Part shown: positions 38,701 through 49,035 of the stretch, piece after piece | Layout of the letters: each line of letters opens with the position of its first letter | Position numbering within the stretch: the stretch's first letter is position 1 | Assembly: GCF_000186865.1 (NCBI RefSeq) | Contig: NW_008705562.1 | Coordinates: 3,055,745-3,119,744, forward strand | Source of the DNA: Aureococcus anophagefferens | Taxonomy: Eukaryota > Sar > Pelagophyceae > Pelagomonadales > Pelagomonadaceae | Direction of reading: 5' to 3' | Length of the DNA stretch: 64,000 bases | Program-made: the position numbers and the translations under genes | Notes under the pieces: generated by a model | Told to the model about the DNA's origin: nothing | The model's database searches: none | What the model saw: the letters and a program-made list of their open reading frames with translations, nothing else

Positions 38701-39777
38701 TGTGGAGCGGGTCCACGATGCGCAGCGTCGGCGCGCGCAGGAGCCGCCGCAGGGCCTCCGTGTAGGCGACCCAGACGCGGTCCATGTGGTCGCCGTCGTC
38801 GTAGATGTGCGGCAGGACCTACCGAGGGGACCGCGCGGTCGGGAGGCGACGACGACGGAAAAAGCCGGCGCGCCGGGGGGACGCGCGGACGTGGCGAGCT
38901 GGAGGCGCACGCTGTCCGCGTGGTCGCGGCCCTCGCCGCCCGGCGCGAGCGCGATCGCGAGCGCCTCCTCGTAGAGCGCGCGCGCTCCCGAGATGTTGCC
39001 GCGGTAGCCCTCGTGGTGCGCGAGGGACGCGACGGGCTGGAAGACGCCGACGCCGAGGTCCCGCGCTTTGCGCCAGAGGTCGACGGCGCCGGAGACGTTG
39101 CCGAGCCTCTGCTCGATGAGCGCGACGTTGTGGAGCATGGGCACCGAGTTCGGGTCGAGCTCGAGGCCCCGGCGGCCCGCGGCGAGCGCGCCGCCGAGGT
39201 CGCCGACGTCCCGGAGCTGGATGGCGTAGTTGCCCGCGGCCTGCACCGACGTCGGGTCCCGCGCGAGGGCCTCGCGGAGCACGGCGACGGCGGCCGCGTG
39301 GTCGTCGACCGCGTCGAGCGCGAGCGCGTAGTCGTTGAGCAGGCCCAGGCGCCCGAGGCAGGGCCCGGCGCAGCCGTCGGCGGCGGCGGGCGACGCGAGC
39401 GCCGCCGCGTAGGCGCCGCGGGCCGCCGCGGCGTCGCCGAGGTCGTAGTGGCGGAGCCGCGCGAGCGCCGCCGCCGCGTGGCCGTGGGCCGCGTCGCGCG
39501 CGAGGCACGCCTCGAAGGCCGCCGCGGCGTCGGTCTTGCGGCCGAGGCTCGCGAGCACGACGCCGCGCGTGTGCTCCGCGTGCGCGGCGCGGCTCGCCGC
39601 GCAGGCGCCGCCGGCGCAGAGGCCGCAGGCCGCCTCGGCGGCCGCGAGGGCGGACGCGAAATCGCCGCGCTCGTGCGCGGCCGCCGCCGCGGCGAGGCGC
39701 TCCCGGGCGGCCTCGTCCTCGCCGCTGCACAGCGCGGGCAGCGCCAGGAGCCACAGCGCGACCGCGAGGCAGCCCAT
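35745..39777 (-). CDS. TPR - GT41 (OGT/SPY-like) - GT2 fusion glycosyltransferase
   Basis: Exon 1 39777-38646, exon 2 38445-35745, about 1,277 residues. GCLAVALWLLALPALCSG is a signal peptide. TPR-like helix pairs fill ~25-310. The GT41-type catalytic part has LDVLVFCEVGMNTMTYFL, FWGHAVTSG and PFPVGGGRSSLEILSTGTP, the nucleotide-sugar site of OGT/SPINDLY relatives. After a Pro/Gly linker comes a GT2-like GT-A domain: NVTIGVTTCKRR, VVVVDDAS, LYLEDDW (DxD-like) and a late LPRVTLAHIG. Exon 1 has a frame break at about 38820-38880, restored by one base or by a small intron of length 2 mod 3; the conserved sense would be LQLAT then VLPHIYDD. The signal peptide puts an OGT-like enzyme in the secretory path, unlike cytosolic OGT. 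Confidence 0.8.
38446..38645 (-). mobile_element. Introner D: family-1 transposon acting as an intron
   Basis: A 200-bp intron. The target duplication on the plus strand is GCGGCGGC at 38438-38445 and 38638-38645. Read in minus, the donor is the GC of GCCGCCGC, the element begins CAGAGCAGG and ends TTTCCTGCCCAG. The phase 2 join gives YADL-PPRRLL within the GT41 region. The core orientation relative to the gene is the same as introner B and opposite to A. Confidence 0.92.
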
Positions 39778-40074
39778 CGCGGCGCTCCACGGCAGCGTGC
39801 TTTTTGACAGCACCTTGAGGGATCAACTCACCTGTCACGATCCATATATATATGCGTGAGTTGTGCGTGCCGGTTCCCCCGCCGTACGGAAATTAAATGG
39901 CTGTCGTCGCGCGAGCGGTGCAGAGGGAAGCATTGACACGGGAATGAGTGGCTCAGCTCGCGCGAGCGCGCCCGAAGGGCGCGCTCTCGCCGCGCCGCAG
40001 GCAAGCCCCCCCGGCAGGGGCAAGATGCCGTAGGCGTCTTGTTATATATAGGCGTGATCCCCGCAGCCCCGACC
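39778..40074. promoter_or_regulatory. Divergent promoter with two TATA-like boxes
   Basis: 297 bp between the start codons. An AT-run ATATATATAT at 39843-39852 lies ~70 bp upstream of the minus-strand start, and TTATATATA at 40042-40050 lies ~25 bp before the plus-strand start. A perfect donor-like CAG/GTGAGT at about 39825-39833 on the minus strand hints at a leader intron. The GTG at 39813 sometimes used as a start is not expected in a nuclear gene. Confidence 0.5.
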
Positions 40075-41484
40075 ATGGTGCGCGACGAGGAGGTGCGCAA
40101 CGACCCCTACAGCATCGAGCAGCGGAACACGGACCAGAAGTACGAGGGCCTCGCGACGCAGATCATCGCCGCGCACGGGAGCATCGGCAAGAACCTGCGG
40201 CGCAAGGACAAGACGCTCATCACGATCACGAAGCGGCGGAGCACGTTCCAGGACTCGATCACGCGCTGGAACCAGGTGCTGAGCGACCACCTGGGCCTCG
40301 CGCACAAGCTCGAGCGGGACGTGCCCGGCCAGGACGCGCGCCAGAGCCGGAACCGGACGCTCAACGACCACGGCCTCCGCATCGCCGGGACCAAGGCCGA
40401 GGCCGCGGACCTCTACGGCGAGATCCGCCCGGAGCACTTCCACATGCCGACCTGCGCCAAGGCCAACGGCGGCGCGAAGAACAAGCTCACGAAGGAGGGC
40501 TTCAAGGCCTCGGGCGACTCCAAGTTCCAGCCGCGCGAGCTCTCCATGTACCGCAAGCTCTTCCAGGAGATCATCGACTGCACGCAGGACCAGGTCACGG
40601 GCCTGAGCGACAAGGCGTCGCAGGAGCGGGAGGCGCCACCGCCCGAGGAGGGCGCCGAGGGCGGCGACCGGGCCCCGGGCCGCGCGCGCGAGAAGCGCGG
40701 CGCGCTGCAGCGCGGCACGTCGTCCAAGTTCTTCGGCGACCTCGTCATGGAGGGCGCCGAGGGCGAGGGCGCCGCGTCCGACGAGCTCGACGCCGAGGGC
40801 CACGTCGTCATCAGCGGCCACATGAAGGAGGAGGACCTGCCCACGGGGCCCCAGAAGGAGTTCCAGGAGAACTCGCTCCACCGCGCGGACTTCGAGGCCT
40901 ACCTGCGGACGCGCGTGTCCGTCGGCGAGCGCGACGGCCGCCGCGCCTCGGAGCTGCTCGGGGGCTGGCGCCCGGCGAAGATCAAGCGCATGCTCGGCAA
41001 CACCTACGCGCACATCAAGCTCGACGACGGCTCCATCGTCACGCACGTGCACAAGCTCCAGATCCGCAAGCGGACGCGGAGCCTGAGCACGGTGCACGCG
41101 GCGCTCAAGGACAAGGTGGAGGACGACAAGGTCGTCCAGCACAAGGGGTCCCTGTACAAGGACCACAGCGCGCCCTTCCGGTCCGAGGACCCCGTCGACG
41201 TCTGCGTCGACGGGACGCTCCCGCTCGTCTGGGGCCGCGTGCGCCACGGCGTGGCGACGATGCGCGGCGAGTTCATGACCTTCAACGACTTCATCGAGAT
41301 GCAGATCAAGTACTGCAAGGCGCTCACGGCCCACACGCGCATCGTCCTCAGCGGCATGGACGAGGACTACTTCGTCTCGCACTACCCGTGGTGGGAGCCG
41401 CTCCTCAAGACGGTCCTCAAGAAGCGGCCCGGCGGCGGCGACACGTTCGGCTGCGCCGCGCCGACCTGCGGCTTCGGCGTCTAA
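40075..41484 (+). CDS. Conserved-looking protein of unknown function
   Basis: 469 residues from the ATG at 40075 (ACCATGG context). Rich in charged residues, no signal peptide and no membrane helix. The N-terminal ~120 residues are helical (EGLATQIIAAHGSIGKNLRRKDKTL). A low-complexity acidic/Gly linker lies at ~185-240. The C-terminal ~200 residues look folded (RTRVSVGERDGRRASELLGGW, TYAHIKLDDGSIVTHVHKLQI, MRGEFMTFNDFIEMQIKYCKAL). The KLDDGSIVTHVHK stretch recalls SH3/Tudor-like strands. I do not recognise the family. Its stop codon directly abuts the stop of the convergent transporter gene. Confidence 0.65.
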   Translation: MVRDEEVRNDPYSIEQRNTDQKYEGLATQIIAAHGSIGKNLRRKDKTLITITKRRSTFQDSITRWNQVLSDHLGLAHKLERDVPGQDARQSRNRTLNDHGLRIAGTKAEAADLYGEIRPEHFHMPTCAKANGGAKNKLTKEGFKASGDSKFQPRELSMYRKLFQEIIDCTQDQVTGLSDKASQEREAPPPEEGAEGGDRAPGRAREKRGALQRGTSSKFFGDLVMEGAEGEGAASDELDAEGHVVISGHMKEEDLPTGPQKEFQENSLHRADFEAYLRTRVSVGERDGRRASELLGGWRPAKIKRMLGNTYAHIKLDDGSIVTHVHKLQIRKRTRSLSTVHAALKDKVEDDKVVQHKGSLYKDHSAPFRSEDPVDVCVDGTLPLVWGRVRHGVATMRGEFMTFNDFIEMQIKYCKALTAHTRIVLSGMDEDYFVSHYPWWEPLLKTVLKKRPGGGDTFGCAAPTCGFGV

Positions 41485-42645
41485 CTAGTCCGCGCCGGGG
41501 TAGCAGGGCCCGCTCCAGGCGACGCGCGCGAACGCGGGGCGCGCGCGGTCATCGCGGCGGCGCCACGCGCGCGCGAGCGCGGACCCGATGAGGGAGTGGG
41601 CCGTCGCCGAGAGGGCGCCGGGCAGCGCCGCCGCCGGGGGCAGGCCCGCGGAGCCCGCGAGGACGACGGCGAGCGCGGAGTTCTGCATGCCCGTCTCGAT
41701 GGACACGGTCCGCCGCGCGGCGGCGGGCAGCCCCGCGAGCGCCGCGGCGCGGTAGCCCAGCGCGAAGCCCAGGGCGTGGAGCGTGACGACGGCGCCGCAT
41801 AGCCGGAGGAGCAGGGGCGCCGGTAGGGGCGCCGCGGCGGACGCGGCGACGACGGAGCCGCAGATGAGCGCGACGAGGACGACGGCCGCGGGCGCGAGCG
41901 CGGGCTCGGCGGCGTCGCAGGCCTCCGGGAAGGACCGGCGCAGGAGGAGCCCGCCGAGGACGGGCAGCAGCACGACCTTGAGCGTCGACGCCGCGAGCGC
42001 GGAACGGCACACGGCCGCCTTCGCGCCGACGCACAGGCTCGCGAGCGCGGGCGTCAGGGCCGCCGCGGCCAGCGTCGACGCCGTGGTCATGGAGATGCTC
42101 AGGGGCACGTCGGCGCGCGCGATGAGGCTCACGAGGTTCGACGCCGTGCCGCCGGGGCAGCACCCGACGAGGCAGACGCCCGCGGCGAGCGCGGGCGGCA
42201 GCCCCCAGAGCCGCGACGACGCGACCGACGCGGCGGGCATGATGCCGAACTGCGCGCAAAAGCCCACGAGCACCGCGGACGGCCGAGCGGCGACGCGCGC
42301 GAAGTCGGCGGTCGTGAGGGTCGTGCCCATGGCGAGCATGATGAGCGCCAGCGCGGCCGTGACGAGGTCCGGGCCCATCCAGCCGAAGACCGCGGGCCCG
42401 ACGGGCGTGCCGCCGACCAAAGCCGCGCCGGCGACCCAGGCGGGAAACGCGTCCGTGATGGACGCGCTGAGGTCCGCGGTCCTCGCGGCGCGGAGCGCGA
42501 GCGGCGACGTGCGCTGCAGCGGCGACGTGCGGAGCGCGAGCGGCGACGTCGGTTGCAGCGGCGCGCGGAGCCGATGGCGCGGCGGCGCGCGGAACGCGGC
42601 GCACCCGCGCAGCGATGCGATCACAAGTAATACGTAGTGGCGCAT
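41485..42645 (-). CDS. Plastid-targeted bile-acid:sodium-symporter-family (BASS) transporter
   Basis: 386 residues. RHYVLLVIASLRGCAAFRAPPRHR is a signal peptide with the CAAF.RAPP cleavage motif and a basic transit region, indicating the plastid. A short SPLALR repeat (SPLALRTSPLQRTSPLALR) lies in the transit part. Nine or ten hydrophobic segments follow. GWMGPDLVTAALALIMLAMGTTLT and LVGCCPGGTASNLVSLIARADVPLSISMTT (the Na+-site GGTASN) identify the BASS/SBF family; ETGMQNSALAV is the second conserved site. Plant members carry pyruvate, glycolate or ketoacid across the plastid envelope; the substrate here is unknown. Confidence 0.88.
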   Translation of the reverse strand: MRHYVLLVIASLRGCAAFRAPPRHRLRAPLQPTSPLALRTSPLQRTSPLALRAARTADLSASITDAFPAWVAGAALVGGTPVGPAVFGWMGPDLVTAALALIMLAMGTTLTTADFARVAARPSAVLVGFCAQFGIMPAASVASSRLWGLPPALAAGVCLVGCCPGGTASNLVSLIARADVPLSISMTTASTLAAAALTPALASLCVGAKAAVCRSALAASTLKVVLLPVLGGLLLRRSFPEACDAAEPALAPAAVVLVALICGSVVAASAAAPLPAPLLLRLCGAVVTLHALGFALGYRAAALAGLPAAARRTVSIETGMQNSALAVVLAGSAGLPPAAALPGALSATAHSLIGSALARAWRRRDDRARPAFARVAWSGPCYPGAD

Positions 42646-42841
42646 CGGGCGGCGGTGCAGGCCTGCACTTTTCTCTTTTGTCGGCTACGGTAGGCGCGAG
42701 AGCGCGAGCGTGCGACAGAGCTCAGCGCTGCGAGTGCAAGCATCAACCTGCACTGATCGAGCAGACTACTACTAGCGGTTTGCTCGCGCCGCAAACGATG
42801 ATCATTCCCGACTCCGTTTAGGGCTGCCCTCGCTCTTAACG
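42646..42841. promoter_or_regulatory. Divergent spacer between BASS and mucin-like genes
   Basis: 196 bp, moderately AT-richer than neighbours. No clear motif beyond candidate initiator sequence. Confidence 0.35.
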
Positions 42842-44973
42842 ATGCGCATGCTCGCGCTGCTGTCCCTCGGCGCGGTCGCCGACGACTGCGCCCACGAGTC
42901 CGTCAACTTCCGGCTGCTCCTGGGCGACGAGACGGGTTTCATGCGCTACCCGGCCTTCTGGGAGATGGCGCCGGCGTCGGACGTCGCCGAGGACCGCGAC
43001 GGCTTCGGCGCGGTCGCCGCCGGCGACGACGGCATCGCCGCGTCGGGCAACGTGACGCTCGACGCCGGCACGGACTCGCCGCTCCCGCCCATCTGCGCGG
43101 CGCCGGGCGAGTACCACCTCACGGTGTCGCGGCCCGCGGCGTCCTGCGGCGCGGCCGTGGACGTCGTGAGCTGCGTCGTGCCCACGTCGCTGCCGACGCC
43201 GGGCCCGTCGCCCCTGCCCACGGCCGCGCCGACGCCCGCGCCGCAGACGCGCGCGCCGTCGCCGCGGCCGACGGCGACGCGCGCGCCGACGCCGCGGCCG
43301 AGCCCGACGCCGACGCCGCGGCCGTCGCGGCCGCCGACGCCGGCGCCGACGCCGGCGCCGTCGACGGCGCCGCCGTCGGCGACGCCGACGGCCCGGTGCC
43401 TGCGGGACGCGCTCGTCGAGGAGGGCACGTGCACGTCCGCGGGCTGCGCGGTCACGAACGTGCTGAACATCCCCGGCTACGACGCGTCGCGGTGCCTCGT
43501 CGAGGAGGCGCGCCTGACGGCGACCTTCGGGGGCGACCTCGACGGCGACGCGTCGACGACCCTGGCCGTCGCCGCGAGCCTCGGGGCTCTGGAGGGCGCG
43601 CCCGCCGTCGGCGCCTGCGCGGGCTTCGCCGGCGGCGACGCGTGCGCGGGCGCGCTCCAGGGCTGCGCGGCGACGACGGACGTCGACGTGTCGCCGTCCC
43701 TCGAGGACTCGTCGACGCTCGTCGTCTCCGCCGCGAGCTCCGCGGCCGTCGACGACTGCGGCGCGGGCCGGCCGGCCTTCCGCGTCCGCGCGGCGCTCAA
43801 CTACACGATCTGCTGCAACGCGCCGTCGGCGCCGCCGACGCCCGCGCCGTCGCGCGTCCCCTCGACGCCGCCGTCGCCCGCGCCGTCCGCGCGGCCGTCG
43901 CCCGCGCCGTCGACGGGGCCGTCCCGGTCGCCGACGCGGCGCCCGACGGGCCCGACGCCGCGGCCGACGGCGGCGCCGACGACCGCCGCGCCGACGAGGG
44001 CGCCGACGACGGCGCCGACGCGCGCGCCCGTCGCGCCGACGCGCGCGCCGTCCGCCGCGCCCTCGGCGGCGCCGAGCTACGCGCCGACGGCCGCGCCGAC
44101 GGCCGAGCCGAGCTTCCTGCCGACGCGCGCGCCCTCGGAGCTGCCCACCGTCGGGCCCTCGGCGCCGCCGAGCCCCGCGCCGACGGCCGGGCCCTCGCGG
44201 TCGCCGACGGCGCCGCCGACGTCCGCGCCGACGAGCGCGCCCTCGGCGCTCCCGTCGTCGCCGCCGACGGCGCCGCCCACGTCCGTCCCCACGGCCGCGC
44301 CCTCCGGCGCGCCGTCGCGGTCGCCGAGCCCCGCGCCGTCGCGCGCGCCGACGCCCGCCGTCGTGGAGCCCACGGCCGCGCCCGCGCCCGCGCCCAGCGC
44401 CGCCCCGACGACCGCCGCGCCGTCGCTCCCGCCGACGCCCGGCGGCACGCCGACGCCGAGCCGCGCGCCCTACCCGAACCCGACGGCGTCGGACCCCTGC
44501 GTCGAGTACGACGCCGAGGAGATCGCCATGTGCTCGAGCTTCGCGTGCCAGACCATCAACAACTTCGTCATCGCCGGCTACGACGCGAGCCGCTGCGTCG
44601 TCCAGTCGGCCCTGCTCACGGTGTCCATCAGCGGCGACTTCGAGGGGGGCTTCGACCTCTACGACGACGAGGGGCTCTCGGGCGAGACGTCCGACGTCGC
44701 CGAGGCGGCCATCCTCTACCTCGACGACGTCGAGTACGCGACGTCGGACCCGTGCACGACGTCGGCGGAGTGCCTCGACGCGACGGGCGCGACGAACCTC
44801 AACGACTTCCGCGCGCCCGGCTACGAGACGTGCCCCCAGTTCGAAAACATCGACGTCACCGCGGCGTTCAACGACGACGGCGAGGTCGAGGTGACCACGG
44901 AGGGCACGGCGTCCGTCGACGCCTGCCAGAGCTTCACGAAGGGCCGCCTCGTCGCGACCTACTGCTGCTACAA

Positions 44974-45006
<33 letters not shown>

Positions 45007-46066
45007 CGGCCCGACGACGGCGCCGTCGCCGCGGCCGACGCCGAAGCCGACGCCCGTCCCCACGCCGGCCCCGTCGACGGCCGCGCCGTCGACGGCGACC
45101 CTCGCGCCCGTGGGGCCGACGCTCGCGCCGACGTCGTCGGTCCCGTCCGCGGCGCCCACGGGCGCGCCCGTCGGGCCGACGACGACGCCGACGCCCGCGC
45201 CGACGCCGCGGCCGTCCCTCTCGCCGACCCCGCGGCCGTCGCCCGCGCCGTCGCGCAGGCCCACGCGCATGCCGTCGCCCGAGCCGACGGCGCCGCCCTC
45301 GACGACGGCGCCCACGGCCGGGTGCGTGGACACGTTCCGCGTCGTCGTCCGCGAGGACGACCTCGGCTGCGCGCTCTGGACCCGGGCGCCGACGCCGTCG
45401 ACGCCGAAGAAGCGCGCCGTGGACTGGATCGAGCGGAGGCGCAACTACATGATCCTCGTGTGGATCCTCGTCGCGCTGCTCGCGTGCCTCGCGCTCTGCT
45501 GCGTCCTCGCGGTCTACGTCGCCTACGAGAAGCCCAAGGAGGCGCCGCCCCCGCCCCCGCCGAAGAAGAAGCGGCTCCGGAGCCGCATCGCGCCGCCGCC
45601 GTCGAGCTCGTCGAGCTCCGACGACGACGACGACGCGGCCGCGACGCCGCCGCGGCGCCGGCCGCCGCGGCGCCGCGAGCCCGACGACTCGGACTCGGAC
45701 CTGCGGACGCCGGACTACGCGCCCTTCGTCGTCGACCACACGGCGCGCCGCACGGGCCCGCGCACGCGGAGCCTCTTCGACGACGCGCCGCCGCCGCTGC
45801 CGCCCTTCTCGCGGGGCCGCCGCGACGTCGTCTCGCGCGACGCCCGCGGCGCCATGCTCGACGCGCCGTCGACGGCGCCGCGGCCGCCGCGCGCGCCCTG
45901 GCGCGACCCCGAGCGCGGCTCGCGCCGGACCTCGCGCCGCCGCCACCCGCGGCGCTTCGGCGGGCCCGCGAACCGCGCGTCGTCGGACTCCGAGTCGGAC
46001 TCGGACGCGAAGCCCCGGGCGGCCTACTCGCCCATCGCCCGCGACCGCGCGGACTTCTTCCGGTAA
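42842..46066 (+). CDS. Mucin-like type I membrane surface protein
   Basis: 1,074 residues. RMLALLSLGAVADD is a signal peptide. Three small Cys-containing globular segments lie at about residues 15-115 (QTR ahead of the linkers), 180-320 (CLRDALVEEGTCTSAGC...) and 555-715 (CVEYDAEEIAMCSSFAC...). The latter two are homologous (NIPGYDASRCLVEEARLT versus IAGYDASRCVVQSALLT). They are joined by long Pro/Thr/Ala/Ser linkers (APTxAPS). A membrane helix, NYMILVWILVALLACLALCCVLAVYVAY, lies at ~867-895. A cytosolic tail rich in Pro, Arg, Asp and Ser follows. It is a heavily O-glycosylated cell-surface receptor or wall linker by architecture. The ligand is unknown. Confidence 0.8.
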
Positions 46067-46162
46067 GCATGTATGAGGAGCCGGTGCATCGCGACATGCG
46101 ACGAGTCCTTCAACGAGTAACGAAATAAACGTCAACGATATGCGCGTCAGTTTTGAGGCACC

Positions 46163-46515
46163 ATGAAGGCCGAAGATTTGCATCGCGACGTGCTGCCCCA
46201 CATTCGCAATGGTTCCGGGATCGCAGTGATGGCCGGCGGCTTCTGCGGGGCCGTGCGGGCCTGCGTCGGCAGCGGCTGCAGCCTGCAGGCCGACGAGGCC
46301 AAGGACGTGACCTACGGCGGCGAGGTGCGCGAGGTGTCCATGCTGCCGCCGGAGCCGGCGCCCGTCGCCGTGCCCGTCGTCGACGGCGACGACGACGGCA
46401 GCGTCGTCACGGCCGAGGCGAGCGCCGAGGAGCGGCGGCCCTCGAAGGACGCGCCGGCGCCGGCGGAGGAGCGCAAGGAGGAGCCCGCGGAGGACTCGGA
46501 CGACGGCTCCGACGG

Positions 46516-46548
<33 letters not shown>

Positions 46549-48923
46549 CGAGGCGGCGGCGGCGTCCGCGGAGTCGTCGCCGGAGACGCCCCAGCGCGTG
46601 AAGAAGAACCTGTCGAAGATGGGCTTCAAGGTCTACTCCGACGACGGGAGCGAGGGCGGCAGCAGCCCGCGGCCGAGCCTCGAGGGCCCGGGCGTCGCGC
46701 TGACCGAGTCCGCGCGGCGGCGCCTGTCGTCCATGTCGTCCATCGGCGAGGACGAGGAGGCGCACGAGGGCTACGCGCGGCACGCGCCGGCGGAGCTCGA
46801 GGGCCTCGGCGACGGCGCGGCGGCGCGGCGGCGCAGCAGCCTCGACGCCAAGGTCGCGAGCGCGCTCGCGCTCCGCGGCTCCGGCGGCTCCGGGTCCGCC
46901 ATGGCCGCCGCCGCCGAGGGCGCGGCGATGACGGCGGACAACGAGCGGCGCCTCTCCGCCGCGGCGCCCGACGCCGAGCGGCGCCTCTCCGCGGGCCAGC
47001 TCCTCCTCCGGGACCCGTCGCGGCTCCGGCCGCGTCACCGTCGACGAGGACCTCTACGCGTCCTTCAACGCCCAGGCCTGCGCGGCGACGCGGCGCCACA
47101 GCCACGCCGTCGGCCTCGGGTCGACCATCGACGACTTCGGCGACGAGTACGACGCGGCGCGGCGCGACAGCGCGCGGTCCATCGAGCGGTTCCCGAGCGA
47201 CCTGAGCGACGGGTCCGCGGCGCCCGTCGCCGAGATCCCGCCCTACGTCGCGCCGCCCGCCCGCGCTCCGAAGCTCGCGCCGCCGAGGCGCCGGGGCAGC
47301 GAGACGAAGCCCCTCATGGAGCGGCGGAGCGTGCGCCTCGCGGAGCCGCCCGGCGCCGACGCGCCGTCCGCGCCGACGTCGCGCGAGTCGTCGGGCGACG
47401 AGTGCGAGCGGAACACGCTCGCGAACATGCGCGCCAACAGCATCTACGGCATGACGCCCATCGGCAACCTCATGAAGCCGGACCGGCGGCGGAGCTCGCT
47501 CAAGCGGAAGCCCGCGGAGAGGGACCGGTCGCCCGAGGTGTCGCCGACGGTCCTGAGCCGCGACGCGCTCCAGCGGCACCACAGCGACATGGGCGTCGTG
47601 GGGGGCGTCATGAACGGCGACCGCCACGGGTCCGTGCCCTACATCCGGAGCAGCCTGAGCCGCCTCCTCGCGCGCGTGAGCATCCGCCAGTCCAAGGTCG
47701 AGGCGCCCCCGGAGGTGACGCCCAGGGCGGCGGCGCCGCGGGCGGCCCACCGCCACAGCTCCCCGGACCAGCTCCCCATGCTGCCCAAGGACCGGCGCGG
47801 GTCCGCGGCCCTGGACAAGGGCCTCATCATGATCCGCGCGCGCGTCTTCAGCCTCGGCCAGATCAAGATGGAGGAGCAGACCTTCACCTGCGGCTTCGAC
47901 CTCCACGTCAAGTGGAGCGAGCAGGAGCCCGGCGACGTCGAGTGGGCCCAGAAGTTCCTCCGGGGCCGCATCGACCTCGAGGACCGGGCCGCGCCGCGGG
48001 GCTTGCGGTGGGAGCCCCTCGTGCGGTTCCCGAACGCGGTCACGGTGACGGAGCCCGACAAGGACCTGCGGCTCTACGACGTGAACCCGGAGAAGAAGTA
48101 CATCACGCGGCGCTCCGTCATCCACGGCACGTTCAAGTGCCTCTACGACCTGTCGTCCTTCCCCTTCGACGTGCAGCAGCTCCGCATCGACGTGCAGCTC
48201 GGCCGCGAGATCCACACGTGCGCGGAGCTGCGGCTCCCGACGTACCGCATCGGCCACTGGCGCGGCGCGCCGAACGTGCTCATGCACCAGATCGACAGCG
48301 AGTTCGACTACCGGCCCATGCGCTACGTCGTCTGGACGTCGCAGATCCTCGAGACGCCGACGGTGCACTCGCGCTACTCCTTCGTCATCCCGGCGCAGCG
48401 GCGGTCCTACTTCTACCTCTGCAACTGGGTGCTCATCGTGCTCATGGTCCAGACCATGGCCTTCTCCGTGTTCCGCTTCTCGCCGAAGGAGCTCGAGACG
48501 CGCATCGGCACGACGGCGACGCTGTTCCTCGTCCTCGTGCAGTTCAAGCTCCAGATCACGGACAAGGCGCCGGCCCTGAGCTACCTCACGCTCTTCGACA
48601 AGTACCTGATCACGGCGGCCGTGTCCATCTTCGCGATCTTCATCGGGTCGGTCCTCCTCGCGCCCGTCGCGAGCATACTCCACGTCGGCGAGGACGCGCT
48701 CGACGCCTACCTCCAGGTCGCCATCGGCGCGACCTGGGTCTTCCAGCACTACTCCTTCATCGGCTCCGCGCGCCACGCGAAGCGGCACCAGCGGAGCCGC
48801 ATCGCCGCCATGGGCAAGATCGACGACTCCATGGTCGAGCTCCTCCGGCGGACGAAGATCGACGTCAACGACGACGGCACGGTCAAGGACGAGGAGCGCT
48901 ACAAGAAACTCATCAACAACTAG
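46163..48923 (+). CDS. Pentameric ligand-gated-type ion channel with long disordered N-terminus
   Basis: An N-terminal disordered part (46163-~47010; acidic, Ser-rich, poly-Gly/Asp) is in one frame. From about 47030 the coding sense moves by +1 (RVTVDEDLYASFNAQ...) and runs to 48923. The break may be a single-base assembly indel; no intron with target duplication is visible. The C-terminal ~370 residues are channel-like: a beta-rich region with CLYDLSSFPFDVQQLRIDV (the FPFD signature of Cys-loop channels), then four membrane helices starting YFYLCNWVLIVLMVQTMAFSVF. Cys-loop cysteines at canonical spacing are not obvious. An ion channel of plasma or internal membranes is inferred; the ligand is unknown. 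Confidence 0.75.
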
Positions 48924-49035
48924 CGCGCGATGCGCGCGCCGCCCCCCCTGTGACCCCTCGATCTCGAGCCGGCGAAGCCGGCCTCGCTAAGGTGCCCTCT
49001 GTCGACGAGCTAGCTCCCGTCGAGACGCCGCCTTC

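Noticed and set aside
39778..39813. Upstream extension of the fusion glycosyltransferase to 39813
   Set aside because: Begins with GTG; the first ATG, at 39777, starts directly at the signal peptide.
43170..45330. Possible CRISPR-like or satellite array in the Pro/Thr linkers
   Set aside because: The repetition is at protein level (APTxAPS) with irregular DNA units; this is a eukaryotic coding linker.
42836..47038. 1,400-codon minus-strand open frame
   Set aside because: Nearly pure Arg/Gly/Ala low complexity opposite the mucin-like gene and channel head; an artefact of GC-rich linkers.
46990..47040. Introner or target-duplicated intron at the channel frame break
   Set aside because: No 8-bp direct repeat, no terminal inverted repeats and no AG acceptor at the break; a base error is simpler.
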